A stretch of 64,000 nt of DNA from Blastococcus fimeti (GTDB lineage: Bacteria > Actinomycetota > Actinomycetes > Mycobacteriales > Geodermatophilaceae): the NCBI GenBank assembly GCA_900102115.1, contig FNAW01000003.1:558001-622000 (forward strand), written 5' to 3'. A model generated the notes under the pieces. That model was not told the DNA's origin. It did not search any database and saw only the letters and a program-made list of their open reading frames with translations. A program made the position numbers and the translations under genes. Of this stretch, positions 46,907 through 54,279 are shown in pieces; position 1 is the first letter of the stretch, and each line of letters opens with the position of its first letter.

Positions 46907-47590
46907 GTGGACGGGGAGCCGGCGCACCTCGCGGCGACGAGGAGCGGCTACGACGCCATCGCCGGGCAGTACGCCGAGACGTTCCGGGCCGAGCTCGAGC
47001 AGGCCCCACTGGACCGGGCGGTCCTGGCCGCGTTCGCCGAGCTGGTCCGACGTGCGCACCCGGAGGCGCCGGTGCTGGAGGTGGGCTGCGGCCCGGGCGC
47101 GGTGACCGCGCACCTCTCGGCTCTGCACCTGGACGTGCGCGGCATCGATCTGTCCCCGGCGATGGTCGACCTCGCCCGCCAGGAGCATCCGGACCTCGGC
47201 TTCGAGGTGGGGGAAATGGGCCGCCTCGATCGGCGGGACGGCGAGCTGGCCGGCCTCGTCTCCTGGTACTCGCTCATCCACGTGCCCGCCCCGCACCGGC
47301 GGTCGGTGCTCGAGGAGTTCCACCGGGTGCTCCGGCCCGGCGGGTACGTGCTGATCGCGTTCCAGGTCGGGCACGACACCCTGCACCTGGACGAGGCCTT
47401 CGGTCGGGCGGTGTCACTGGACTTCCACCGGCTCCAGCCGGACGACGTCGAGGCGCTGCTGGACGGCGCGGGGTTCGAGCCGGCCGCCCGGATGGTCAAG
47501 GCTCCGGAGCCGAGCAGCGCCGCGAGCCAGGTGCCGCAGTGCTTCGTCATCGCCCGACGGCCGCTCGGAGGGGCATGGGCCCAGGAATGA
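46907..47590 (+). CDS. class I SAM-dependent methyltransferase
   Basis: 227 residues. Motif I VLEVGCGPGAVTAHL, motif II VRGIDLSPAMVDLARQ, and the post-motif VLRPGGYVLIAFQVG place it with small-molecule methyltransferases. The N-terminal RSGYDAIAGQYAETF helix is typical of the group. GTG 46907 lies 6 bases after the coaE stop, so it is probably co-transcribed. It is unrelated in detail to the methyltransferase at 43198. Confidence 0.87.
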   Translation: MDGEPAHLAATRSGYDAIAGQYAETFRAELEQAPLDRAVLAAFAELVRRAHPEAPVLEVGCGPGAVTAHLSALHLDVRGIDLSPAMVDLARQEHPDLGFEVGEMGRLDRRDGELAGLVSWYSLIHVPAPHRRSVLEEFHRVLRPGGYVLIAFQVGHDTLHLDEAFGRAVSLDFHRLQPDDVEALLDGAGFEPAARMVKAPEPSSAASQVPQCFVIARRPLGGAWAQE

Positions 47591-47647
47591 CAGGGCCCGG
47601 GAACGACAGGTCCTAGGAGCGACGGGTCCCGGGAACGACAGAACCCC
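47584..47647 (+). repeat. four tandem 16-bp degenerate repeats
   Basis: Units start at 47584, 47600, 47616 and 47632; consensus GGAACGACAGGTCCCG. The first unit overlaps the end of the methyltransferase gene and the last merges into the terminator stem. Confidence 0.8.
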
Positions 47648-47675
47648 AGGCGCCTGATCGGCGTCCTGGGGTTCT
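47640..47675. terminator. terminator after the methyltransferase gene
   Basis: AGAACCCCAGG paired with CCTGGGGTTCT, with an inner CGCC/GGCG stem, followed by TCC. It also lies just downstream of the minus-strand tRNA-Val and can serve that transcript. Confidence 0.75.
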
Positions 47676-47680
47676 TCCGG

Positions 47681-47752
47681 TGGGCGATACTGGGATCGAA
47701 CCAGTGACCTCTTCCGTGTCAGGGAAGCGCGCTACCGCTGCGCCAATCGCCC
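47681..47752 (-). tRNA. tRNA-Val (GAC)
   Basis: 72-base cloverleaf: acceptor GGGCGAT/ATCGCCC, anticodon stem CTTCC/GGAAG with loop CTGACAC (anticodon GAC), T-loop TTCGATC, discriminator A. CCA is not encoded. Last of three tRNAs transcribed leftwards. Confidence 0.95.
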
Positions 47753-47807
47753 GGCCCGGTCATGCGACCGGTCCCTCCTCCGCGCTCGTGCTCCGCAGAG
47801 GAGAACG

Positions 47808-47878
47808 AGGTGGAGACGGGATTTGAACCCGTGTAGACGGCTTTGCAGGCCGTTGCCTCGCCTCTCGGCCACTCCACC
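47808..47878 (-). tRNA. tRNA-Cys (GCA)
   Basis: 71-base cloverleaf: acceptor GGTGGAG/CTCCACC, anticodon loop CTGCAAA (GCA), T-loop TTCAAAT and discriminator U, the cysteine identity base. Confidence 0.95.
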
Positions 47879-47919
47879 GCACGCGGGCGCTGATCTCGCG
47901 ATCAGCGCCCGAGGTTCCG

Positions 47920-47991
47920 AGCGGATGACGGGATTCGAACCCGCGACCCTCACCTTGGCAAGGTGATGCTCTACCACTGAGCCACATCCGC
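47920..47991 (-). tRNA. tRNA-Gly (GCC)
   Basis: 72-base cloverleaf: acceptor GCGGATG/CATCCGC, anticodon stem CACCT/AGGTG with loop TGCCA (GCC), T-loop TTCGAAT. The Gly-Cys-Val tRNA order is common in Actinobacteria. Confidence 0.95.
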
Positions 47992-48086
47992 GTTGCAGGA
48001 AGAACGTTACCTGACGGTTTTCCGGCGTCCAACGAGGGGGTCCCCCCGGAGTGGCGCCCGGCGTCCGCAGGCCACGTTTCTGCAGG

Positions 48087-48551
48087 TCAGCGCCCCGACG
48101 GGTCCGCGCCGCCGTTGGACAGGAGCACGTGCAGCTCGTCGTCCAGGTGGAGCAGCTCGCTCTCCGACCCGGACGGGACAAGCGCCTCGGTCTGCCGCAG
48201 GAAGCCGGCGACGACGGCGCGGGACAGCTCGAAGAGCGCCTCGCCCGACGGGGCGCGCAGGTGCAGGAAGAGCACGTCGGTGGCGGCATGTGCCGGCCAG
48301 ACGCGCACGTCCCCGTCGCCCGACGGGCGGTCGAGGCCGACCTGGAGCAGCTCGCGGCTGACCAGCCAGGCGATGCCCTCGTCGGTGTCGACGGCGCCGC
48401 TGTCGTCGCCGATGTCGCCGAAGGCGATCCGGACGGCGAACGGGTCCGTCGCGTCGTAGCAGAGCAACGCCGGCACCTCGGTCCACGATTGCGGACCGAT
48501 CAGCTGCAGCGTGATGGGGGACGTGTGACCCGGGGTCCAACGGCTGGTCAT
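48087..48551 (-). CDS. ssgB: SsgA-family sporulation/cell-division protein, SsgB-like
   Basis: 154 residues of the SsgA-like family, which is confined to morphologically complex actinomycetes. In Streptomyces SsgB recruits FtsZ to sporulation septa. Matching segments: LLCYDATDPFAVRIAF, SRELLQVGLDRPSGDGDVRVW, APSGEALFELSRAVVAGFL, QTEALVPSGSE and a final acidic LDDELHVLLS. The location upstream of thrS and the pdx-yebC-ruvC block matches ssgB in S. coelicolor, which is why I use that name. A perfect 8-bp dyad lies 26 bases upstream. Confidence 0.85.
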   Translation of the reverse strand: MTSRWTPGHTSPITLQLIGPQSWTEVPALLCYDATDPFAVRIAFGDIGDDSGAVDTDEGIAWLVSRELLQVGLDRPSGDGDVRVWPAHAATDVLFLHLRAPSGEALFELSRAVVAGFLRQTEALVPSGSESELLHLDDELHVLLSNGGADPSGR

Positions 48552-48576
48552 GTCAGGTCAACGACGTTCCGCTGGG

Positions 48577-48599
48577 GGAGTGACGCAGGGAGTCACTCC
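48577..48599. promoter_or_regulatory. operator-like dyad between ssgB and the PGPGW gene
   Basis: GGAGTGAC-N7-GTCACTCC, a perfect 8-bp inverted repeat in the 264-base divergent region, 26 bases before the ssgB start. Confidence 0.5.
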
Positions 48600-48733
48600 T
48601 GTCACACCCGTCGCACCGGCCACACATGTCGGTCATGCATGGGTGTGTGTCCGCCGAGAAGGGTTCGGAAACGGGTTTGTGGCAGTCGTGACCCATGAGG
48701 TTGCCGAGGCGGTTCCGTTCCCGGGGTCCGACG

Positions 48734-48739
48734 TAGGCT
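48734..48739 (+). promoter_or_regulatory. -10 box of the PGPGW gene
   Basis: TAGGCT about 76 bases before GTG 48816. Confidence 0.4.
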
Positions 48740-48815
48740 GCGGACGTCGCGCGCGGGGTGGTGGCGCCTGCGCACCCAGCATCGTGGAGGTGACCCGCTG
48801 AGCGGACAGGAGACC

Positions 48816-49286
48816 GTGTCTCCGCCGGACCGGCAGCCGCAGCGCGAGTCGGGGAGCGAGCGGCGGGCCCGGTACGACACGGATGACGTGAACAGCCTGC
48901 GCGAGCGGGTCGCGGACGCGAGGTGGCGCCGGCGGCTGGCCGCCCGCCGCAGCACCAACCACGCCTACCGGATCGCCGTCGGCGTGGTGGGTGGGTTGAT
49001 CGTCGCGGTCGGGCTGGCCACCATCCCGCTGCCCGGGCCCGGCTGGCTCACCGTCATCGCCGGCCTCTTCGTACTGGCGACGGAGTTCACCTGGGCCGAG
49101 CGGCTGCTGGAGTTCACCAAGGCGCAGGTGGGCCGCTGGACGGACTGGGTCGCGGCGCAGCCGGTGTGGGTACGCGGGCTCCTGGGGCTGGCGACGGCGG
49201 CCTGCGTCTACGGCGCCCTCGTGCTCGCCCTGCACCTCACCGGGGTCCCGGGATGGGTGCCGGGGTGGGTACCGCTCTGGCGGTGA
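48816..49286 (+). CDS. PGPGW (TIGR02611-type) transmembrane protein
   Basis: 156 residues. A charged cytoplasmic N-terminus of about 48 residues, then helices near 52-72 and 75-92 joined by the family motif with PLPGPGWLTV, and a third helix near 122-142. The PGPGW family is widespread in Actinobacteria and has no known function. GTG 48816 has ACAGGAG 4 bases upstream. It is divergent from ssgB and is followed by tRNA-Val. Confidence 0.85.
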   Translation: MSPPDRQPQRESGSERRARYDTDDVNSLRERVADARWRRRLAARRSTNHAYRIAVGVVGGLIVAVGLATIPLPGPGWLTVIAGLFVLATEFTWAERLLEFTKAQVGRWTDWVAAQPVWVRGLLGLATAACVYGALVLALHLTGVPGWVPGWVPLWR

Positions 49287-49327
49287 GCGTCTGGCAGAAT
49301 GACGGAGCGGTCGCGAGCGACCGTGCC

Positions 49328-49399
49328 GGGCGATTGGCTCAGTGGTAGAGCGCTTCGTTCACACCGAAGAGGTCACTGGTTCGAACCCAGTATCGCCCA
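49328..49399 (+). tRNA. tRNA-Val (CAC)
   Basis: 72-base cloverleaf: acceptor GGGCGAT/ATCGCCC, anticodon stem CTTCG/CGAAG with loop TTCACAC (CAC), T-loop TTCGAAC, discriminator A. It is nearly identical outside the anticodon arm to tRNA-Val(GAC) at 47681, but in opposite orientation. Confidence 0.95.
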
Positions 49400-49406
49400 C
49401 CGGCAG

Positions 49407-49446
49407 GCAGGGCCAGGTTTCCCGGAGACGGGCAGCCTGGCCCTGC
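49407..49446. terminator. hairpin after tRNA-Val
   Basis: GCAGGGCCAGG paired with CCTGGCCCTGC (11 bp, 18-base loop), between the tRNA and the convergent reductase gene. Confidence 0.65.
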
Positions 49447-49468
49447 GTCGTCTCCGGGGCAGGAACGC

Positions 49469-50026
49469 TCAGCGGGTCCGGTAGTGCGCGTGCACCAGGC
49501 CGCTGCTGAAGGAGCGCTCCCCGACCAGGTCGAGGTCCAGGCGCACGCCGTCGGGGAAGAAGCGCGTGCCGCCGCCGACGACGGTCGTGGTGACGAACAG
49601 GTGGTACTCGTCCACCAGGCCGGCGGCGATCGCCTGGGCCGCGAGGGTCGGGCCGTCGACGGAGAGGTCGGAGTCGGACGCCGCCTTGAGCCGGCGCACC
49701 GCGTCGGGGTCGAAGGTCCGTTCGATCCGGGTCCGCTCGCTCGACACCGACTCCAGCGTCGTCGAGTAGACGACCTTCTCGACCGCCTGCCAGTCGCGGG
49801 CGTACTGCACGATGTGCGGCGGTGCGTCGGGTTCGGCGTGCGCGGTCTCCCAGAAGACCATCGTCTCGTACATCCGCCGGCCGTAGAGGTACGTGCCCAG
49901 GTCGCGGAAGAGGTCGCCGATGTAGGTGTGCACCTCCTCGTCCTCGGCCCCGGCGCCCAGGTCCCCGTCGGCCGGCACGGCGTAGCCGTCCAGCGAGGTC
50001 ACCATCCCGTACACGAGCTTGGCCAT
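49469..50026 (-). CDS. dihydrofolate reductase-family protein (RibD C-terminal-like)
   Basis: 185 residues. KLVYGMVTSLDGYAVPADGD at the start, LYGRRMYETMVFWE in the NADPH-binding region and LSVDGPTLAAQAIAAGLVDEYHLFV followed by GGGTRFF near the end identify the RibD_C/DHFR-like family. These are NADPH-dependent reductases, many of unknown substrate. ATG 50026 has GGAGGAG 5 bases upstream. The 82-base gap to the multicopper oxidase stop suggests a separate unit or a distal operon gene. Confidence 0.88.
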   Translation of the reverse strand: MAKLVYGMVTSLDGYAVPADGDLGAGAEDEEVHTYIGDLFRDLGTYLYGRRMYETMVFWETAHAEPDAPPHIVQYARDWQAVEKVVYSTTLESVSSERTRIERTFDPDAVRRLKAASDSDLSVDGPTLAAQAIAAGLVDEYHLFVTTTVVGGGTRFFPDGVRLDLDLVGERSFSSGLVHAHYRTR

Positions 50027-50108
50027 GCGTCTCCTCCGGATCCGGGCGGGTGCTCCGCGCCGTCCTGTGCCCTGACCGACGCGCGGGTCCGGACTCATCG
50101 CTGTCGCG

Positions 50109-51512
50109 TCAGCGGTAGCGCACCACGCGCACCATGCCGTCCTCCATGTGGTGGTGGTTGTGGCAGTGGAACAGCCAGTCGCCCGGGTTCGTGGCGAGGA
50201 AGTCAAAGCTCACCACCCCGCCGCGCGCGGCCACCGTCACGGTGTCCTTGACCGGACCGCGGCCGGTGGGCGTCCGCACCTGGAAGTGGTGGCCGTGCAG
50301 GTGCATCGGATGCCACTTGGCACTGGTGTTGCGCATCGTGATGCGGACCCACTCGCCCTCGGCGACGGGCAACGGGTCGGCGTCGGGGTAGCTCTGCCCG
50401 CCGATCTCGGTGCCGGAGAGCTCCAGGTCGTAGTGCCGGGCGGGCTCGCCCGAGGGAAGCGCCAAGGGCTCCCGGGCCAGCAGATCGGGATAGGCCACCA
50501 GGCGACCGTCGAGTTCGCCGGGCCGCTGCGCGACGGCGGGTGGCGACGACGCCTCGCTGCCGCTGTACCGCAGGACCGCCCGGCCCCAGCCACCGCGGCC
50601 CTCCGCCTGCACGCCCACCTGCCAGGCACCGCCGGGCTGCGTGGACTCGACCAGGACGTCGTACCGCTCGCCCATGCCCAGCCGCAGGGCGTCGACGGTG
50701 ACCGGCTCGACCGGCATCCCGTCGGTGTGCGTGACGGTGAGCCGGTGCCCGGCGATCGCGAACCGGAAGCCGGTGTCGGCGGCGATGTTCATGACGCGCA
50801 GCCGCAGCCGGTCGCCCCGCCGCGTCCCCAGCACCGGGGGGTCCTCCGGCGGCCGCCCGTTGACCAGCAGCAGGGGATAGGACCGCCCGCCGAAGGAGAC
50901 CGAGTCCCCCGGGTCGCGGTCGTCCTCGGCGCCGTGCCCGCCGTCCGCACCGTGCCCGCCGTGGGCGTCCATGCCGTCCCGCCAGTCGTCGAGCATCACC
51001 GTGTACTCGCGGTCGTAGGCCAGCTCCTCCGAACGCGGCTCGACGACGAGCGGTCCGTACAGCCCGCGGTCGAGCTGCATGCCGACGTGCGCGTGGTACA
51101 TGAACGAGCCGGCGGTCGGCGTCTCGAACTCGTAGGTGAAGCGCTCGCCCGGGGCGACCGGGTCCTGGGTCAGCCCCGGCACGCCGTCCATCCGGTTCGG
51201 CGGCGCCAGGCCGTGCCAGTGGATCGTCGTGTCGTCCGGGAGTTCGTTGCCCAGCTCCACCCGCAGGCGGTCGCCGGCCCGGAGCCGGATCTCCGGGCCG
51301 GGGAGCGTGCCGTACCCCCACGTCGGGATCTCGGAGCCGGCCAGGTCCACCCGCATCGGCGCGGCCGTCAGCCGCAGGCCCCCCGGGGTGGTGGACGGGC
51401 CTGCGGCCGTCGGCTGCCGCGCCGAGCAGCCGGCGACGAGCGCGAAGCCCGCCGCGGCGGTGAGGCCGAGGAACTGGCGCCGGGTCGCCGGCGCGGGCGG
51501 ACCTCCGGTCAC
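50109..51512 (-). CDS. multicopper oxidase (Tat-exported)
   Basis: 467 residues. The N-terminus has the twin-arginine motif TRRQFLGLTAAAGF and ends in a lipobox-like VAGC, so it is probably exported folded by Tat and lipid-anchored. All four copper motifs are present: HWHG, HAHVG, HPMHLHGHHF and HCHNHHHMEDGM. An insert with repeated HGGHG/HGADGG adds histidines. Such enzymes oxidise phenols, metals or cuprous copper while reducing oxygen to water. The GTG overlaps the stop of the cupredoxin lipoprotein gene (GTGA), so the two are made together. Confidence 0.93.
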   Translation of the reverse strand: MTGGPPAPATRRQFLGLTAAAGFALVAGCSARQPTAAGPSTTPGGLRLTAAPMRVDLAGSEIPTWGYGTLPGPEIRLRAGDRLRVELGNELPDDTTIHWHGLAPPNRMDGVPGLTQDPVAPGERFTYEFETPTAGSFMYHAHVGMQLDRGLYGPLVVEPRSEELAYDREYTVMLDDWRDGMDAHGGHGADGGHGAEDDRDPGDSVSFGGRSYPLLLVNGRPPEDPPVLGTRRGDRLRLRVMNIAADTGFRFAIAGHRLTVTHTDGMPVEPVTVDALRLGMGERYDVLVESTQPGGAWQVGVQAEGRGGWGRAVLRYSGSEASSPPAVAQRPGELDGRLVAYPDLLAREPLALPSGEPARHYDLELSGTEIGGQSYPDADPLPVAEGEWVRITMRNTSAKWHPMHLHGHHFQVRTPTGRGPVKDTVTVAARGGVVSFDFLATNPGDWLFHCHNHHHMEDGMVRVVRYR

Positions 51513-52342
51513 TCGGCGGTGAACTCCGCGAACATGCCCATCGTGAAGTGGGGCGCGCCCATGCCCGGCATCTCCATGCTCATCGTCCCCTCGGGGATGA
51601 AGCAGGCGGCGCCGTACCGGCCCTCGTCCATGCGCATGAACGTGGTCTCCGACTGGCCGGGCTCCACCAGGGTGACGCCCTTGAGCTCCAGCTTCGTGAA
51701 CACCTCCTCCTCGGGGAGCGCGAGCAGCTGCTCGACCGGCTCGGTGACGTCGTCGTTGATCCGGGCGATGCCGATCTCGTGCAGCTCCTCGCCCTCGTTG
51801 GTGAGCGTGATGGCCACGATCCCGGCCGGGACCGAGTCGGGCAGCCCCTCGTACTCGTAGTCCACGCCGGTGGCCTCGATCTGCTCGAAGCCGCACTCGG
51901 CGAGCATGTACTCGTCGATGTTGTCGTCGGCCTCCTGGAACTCCGGGCCCTGCAGGGCGGCGGGGTCCCCGCCGGACAGGGCCTCGCGGACGATGCCCGC
52001 GGCCGTCGTCACGTCCTCGGAGATCTCCTCCGGAGCGGTCTCCTCGACGTCGGCGAGCAGCGGCTCCACCGTGGAGCCGAACTCCTCGAGCGCGGCCTGC
52101 TGCTCCTCCGGGGGAGCAGCCTCGTCGACCGGGGGACCCATCGAGAACGCGCCCTCGAGGTCCACCGACGCCTCGCAGAACTCGGCCGGGTCGGCGCTCT
52201 CCTCGGAGGCACTCGTCTCAGCGGCGGCCGAACCGCCGTCGTCCCCGCCGTCGTCGTCGGAACCGCAGGCAGCGAGGGCGGCGGCCATCAGCAGGGCGGC
52301 ACCCCCCGAGGACAAGCGGCGCAGCCGAGTCCGTCCCGTCAT
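51509..52342 (-). CDS. lipoprotein with C-terminal cupredoxin-like domain
   Basis: 277 residues. Lipoprotein signal ending LAAC (Cys26), an Asp/Gly/Glu-rich linker, a helical acidic middle (about 50-155) and a beta-rich C-terminal domain (about 158-277). His188 (ELHEIG), Cys247 (GAACFIP), His265 and Met268/Met270 (PHFTMGM) have the order of type 1 copper ligands, as in plastocyanin-like proteins; the stretch between Cys247 and His265 is Met-rich. I infer a surface blue-copper protein that passes electrons or copper to the multicopper oxidase encoded directly behind it. Confidence 0.7.
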   Translation of the reverse strand: MTGRTRLRRLSSGGAALLMAAALAACGSDDDGGDDGGSAAAETSASEESADPAEFCEASVDLEGAFSMGPPVDEAAPPEEQQAALEEFGSTVEPLLADVEETAPEEISEDVTTAAGIVREALSGGDPAALQGPEFQEADDNIDEYMLAECGFEQIEATGVDYEYEGLPDSVPAGIVAITLTNEGEELHEIGIARINDDVTEPVEQLLALPEEEVFTKLELKGVTLVEPGQSETTFMRMDEGRYGAACFIPEGTMSMEMPGMGAPHFTMGMFAEFTAE

Positions 52343-52496
52343 GTCTGAACCTCGCCTTCGACCTGGGCGGACGACGGGCTGCCGGCCGCCATGACCCGAG
52401 AGGTTCCTGCGCGGCCCGGCCCGCGGGGCGCTCCGCGTCACTCCCGCCGCAACCGCCGCGAGCGGGCCTCCGCGAGCCGGGACGGCTCGTGCAGGC

Positions 52497-52517
52497 CCGT
52501 GCACGTCCCGTGCACGG
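52497..52517. promoter_or_regulatory. operator-like dyad in the divergent oxidase/MOSC promoter region
   Basis: CCGTGCA-N7-TGCACGG, a perfect inverted repeat that also contains two GTGCAC palindromes 11 bases apart. It lies about 27 bases upstream of the MOSC -10 box, near its expected -35 position. Confidence 0.5.
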
Positions 52518-52543
52518 ACGGCGAGCCGGGCGCCGGGGAGGCC

Positions 52544-52549
52544 TAGATT
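52544..52549 (+). promoter_or_regulatory. -10 box of the MOSC gene
   Basis: TAGATT, 6 bases before GTG 52556. Confidence 0.45.
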
Positions 52550-52555
52550 CGGTTC

Positions 52556-53107
52556 GTGACGACGACGACGGCCGGCCGCGTGGCGCGCCTGTGGATCTAC
52601 CCGGTGAAGTCGCTCGGCAGCACCTCGCGGAACCAGGTGCGGCTGGACGTCACCGGACCCGAGGGGGACCGGGCCTGGTCGGTGGTCGACGCCGCGAACG
52701 GGGAGACGGTCCGCGGCAAGCACGCGCCCGTGCTCGCCGGTGTGCAGCCGACGGGGGATCCGGACGCCGACGCCCGCGCGCTCTCCGACCTCCTCGGCCG
52801 GGAGGTGCACTTGCGCGCCGCCCGGGGATCGGCGGCCGACGTGGCGGCGGTGCACCTCGTGTCGCAGCAGGCGATCGAGCGGGCCGCCGCCGGGGACGTC
52901 CCCGAGGGGTGCTCGGCGGACGACCCGCGCGCCAACGTGCTCCTCGACCTGGCCGACGGCGGCGACGAGCGGACCTGGGTCGGGCGCACGGTGCGCATCG
53001 GCGGCGCGGAGCTGGCCGTCACCCGGACGCCGAAGCACTGCCTGGGTGTCTACGCCGAGGTGCGGCGCCCGGGCGAGGTCGCGGTGGGGGACGCCGTCCT
53101 GCTCTAG
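52556..53107 (+). CDS. MOSC domain-containing protein
   Basis: 183 residues. The N-terminal MOSC beta-barrel segment has VARLWIYPVKSLGS, GDRAWSVVDAANGE follows, and a core contains DDPRANVLLDL and the cysteine in TPKHCLGVYAEV. MOSC proteins are sulfur-carrier or molybdenum-cofactor-binding enzymes such as those reducing N-hydroxylated compounds; the partner here is unknown. GTG 52556 follows a -10 box. It is divergent from the cupredoxin gene across a dyad. Confidence 0.88.
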   Translation: MTTTTAGRVARLWIYPVKSLGSTSRNQVRLDVTGPEGDRAWSVVDAANGETVRGKHAPVLAGVQPTGDPDADARALSDLLGREVHLRAARGSAADVAAVHLVSQQAIERAAAGDVPEGCSADDPRANVLLDLADGGDERTWVGRTVRIGGAELAVTRTPKHCLGVYAEVRRPGEVAVGDAVLL

Positions 53108-53110
53108 CGT
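53105..53110 (+). promoter_or_regulatory. -10 box of the CapA-like gene
   Basis: TAGCGT, overlapping the MOSC stop codon and 6 bases before GTG 53117. Confidence 0.4.
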
Positions 53111-53116
53111 CCGGTT

Positions 53117-54220
53117 GTGCTCCGCCGATCCGTAGCCCTCGCCGCGCTGGTGGTGCTGGCCACCGGCTGCTCCGCGGAGCCGGCCCCCGAGGGGGACGCG
53201 CCTGCAACGACCACGACCGCGCCGCCGGCGCCGGAGAGCGTCACGCTGCTGGCCACCGGCGACGTGCTGGTGCACCAGGACCGGGCGCTCACGGCGGGAG
53301 CGCGGCAGCCGGACGGCTCCTACGACTTCTCGGACGTGTTCACGTCGGTGGCCGGGCTGATCGGCGGCGCAGACCTGGCGATCTGCCACCTCGAGACGCC
53401 GGTCGCCGCCGCGGGCGGGCCGTTCCGCGGCTATCCGAGCTTCGCGGTGCAGCCGGAGATCGTCGACGCCCTCGACGCAGCCGGGTACGACCTGTGCTCC
53501 ACGGCGTCCAACCACTCCCTCGACGACGGGTTCGACGGCCTCACCCGGACCCTCGACGCCCTCGACGCGGCCGGGATCGCGCACTCCGGCACCTACCGCA
53601 GCGAGCCTGCGAGCCGGGAGCCGGTGATCGTCGACGTCGGGGGCGTGCGGATCGGGCACGTGGCCGCGACGTTCGGCCTCAACGGGGTGCCCCTGCCGGC
53701 CGGCCGGGAGTGGGCGGTCGACGTCGCCGCCGTCCCCGACGTCGACGGGATGCTGGCGGCGGCCGCACGGGCACGCGCCGCGGGAGCCGACGTCGTCGTC
53801 GCGAGCCTGCACTGCTGCCGGGAGTACGAGAACGACCCGACCGACGCCCAGGTGGCCGCCGCCCGGACGCTGCTGGCCTCGCCGGACGTGGACCTGGTGC
53901 TCGGCCACCACGCGCACGTCGTCCAGCCCCTCGAGCGGATCGGCGGCGAGTGGGTCGCCTACGGGCTCGGCAACCACCTCGCCGAGCACTCGACCCGCGG
54001 GTACCCCACGGAGGACTCGGTGGCCGCCCGGTTCACCTTCACCCGCGGCGCCGACGGGCGGTTCACCGTGTCGGGGGCCGAGGCGGTGCCGCTGCGGATC
54101 GAGATCGGCGACGACGGCGTCCGCATCGTGCCGGCCGATCCGGAGAGCTTCGCGCGGATCAGCGCGGTGCTCGGGCGCCGGGGTGCCGTGGACGCCGGAC
54201 TGGAAGTCGTCCCGGAGTAG
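53117..54220 (+). CDS. CapA-family lipoprotein (metallophosphatase-like)
   Basis: 367 residues. Lipoprotein signal ending LATGC, a Thr/Pro linker, then the CapA (poly-gamma-glutamate capsule) metallophosphatase-like domain: LLATGDVLVHQ, ICHLETPV, STASNHSLDDG, VASLHCCREYEN and LGHHAHVVQPLE, which together line a metal site. Relatives are linked to capsule polymer handling, but many are orphan proteins, and no capB or capC is present. It is probably anchored on the outer face of the membrane. Confidence 0.9.
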   Translation: MLRRSVALAALVVLATGCSAEPAPEGDAPATTTTAPPAPESVTLLATGDVLVHQDRALTAGARQPDGSYDFSDVFTSVAGLIGGADLAICHLETPVAAAGGPFRGYPSFAVQPEIVDALDAAGYDLCSTASNHSLDDGFDGLTRTLDALDAAGIAHSGTYRSEPASREPVIVDVGGVRIGHVAATFGLNGVPLPAGREWAVDVAAVPDVDGMLAAAARARAAGADVVVASLHCCREYENDPTDAQVAAARTLLASPDVDLVLGHHAHVVQPLERIGGEWVAYGLGNHLAEHSTRGYPTEDSVAARFTFTRGADGRFTVSGAEAVPLRIEIGDDGVRIVPADPESFARISAVLGRRGAVDAGLEVVPE

Positions 54221-54234
54221 GCCCGGCCGCGCAC

Positions 54235-54240
54235 TAGGCT
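54235..54240 (+). promoter_or_regulatory. -10 box of thrS
   Basis: TAGGCT; expected transcript start near 54247, before the preferred GTG at 54280. Confidence 0.4.
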
Positions 54241-54279
54241 CCGATGCTGTCTCACCCTCATCACCCCTGGAGTGCTCTC

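Noticed and set aside
47584..47647. CRISPR array
   Set aside because: The units are directly contiguous 16-mers without spacers, and no cas genes are near.
47681..47991. Prophage or integrative element attached at the tRNA cluster
   Set aside because: No integrase, excisionase or duplicated tRNA end is visible within the window.
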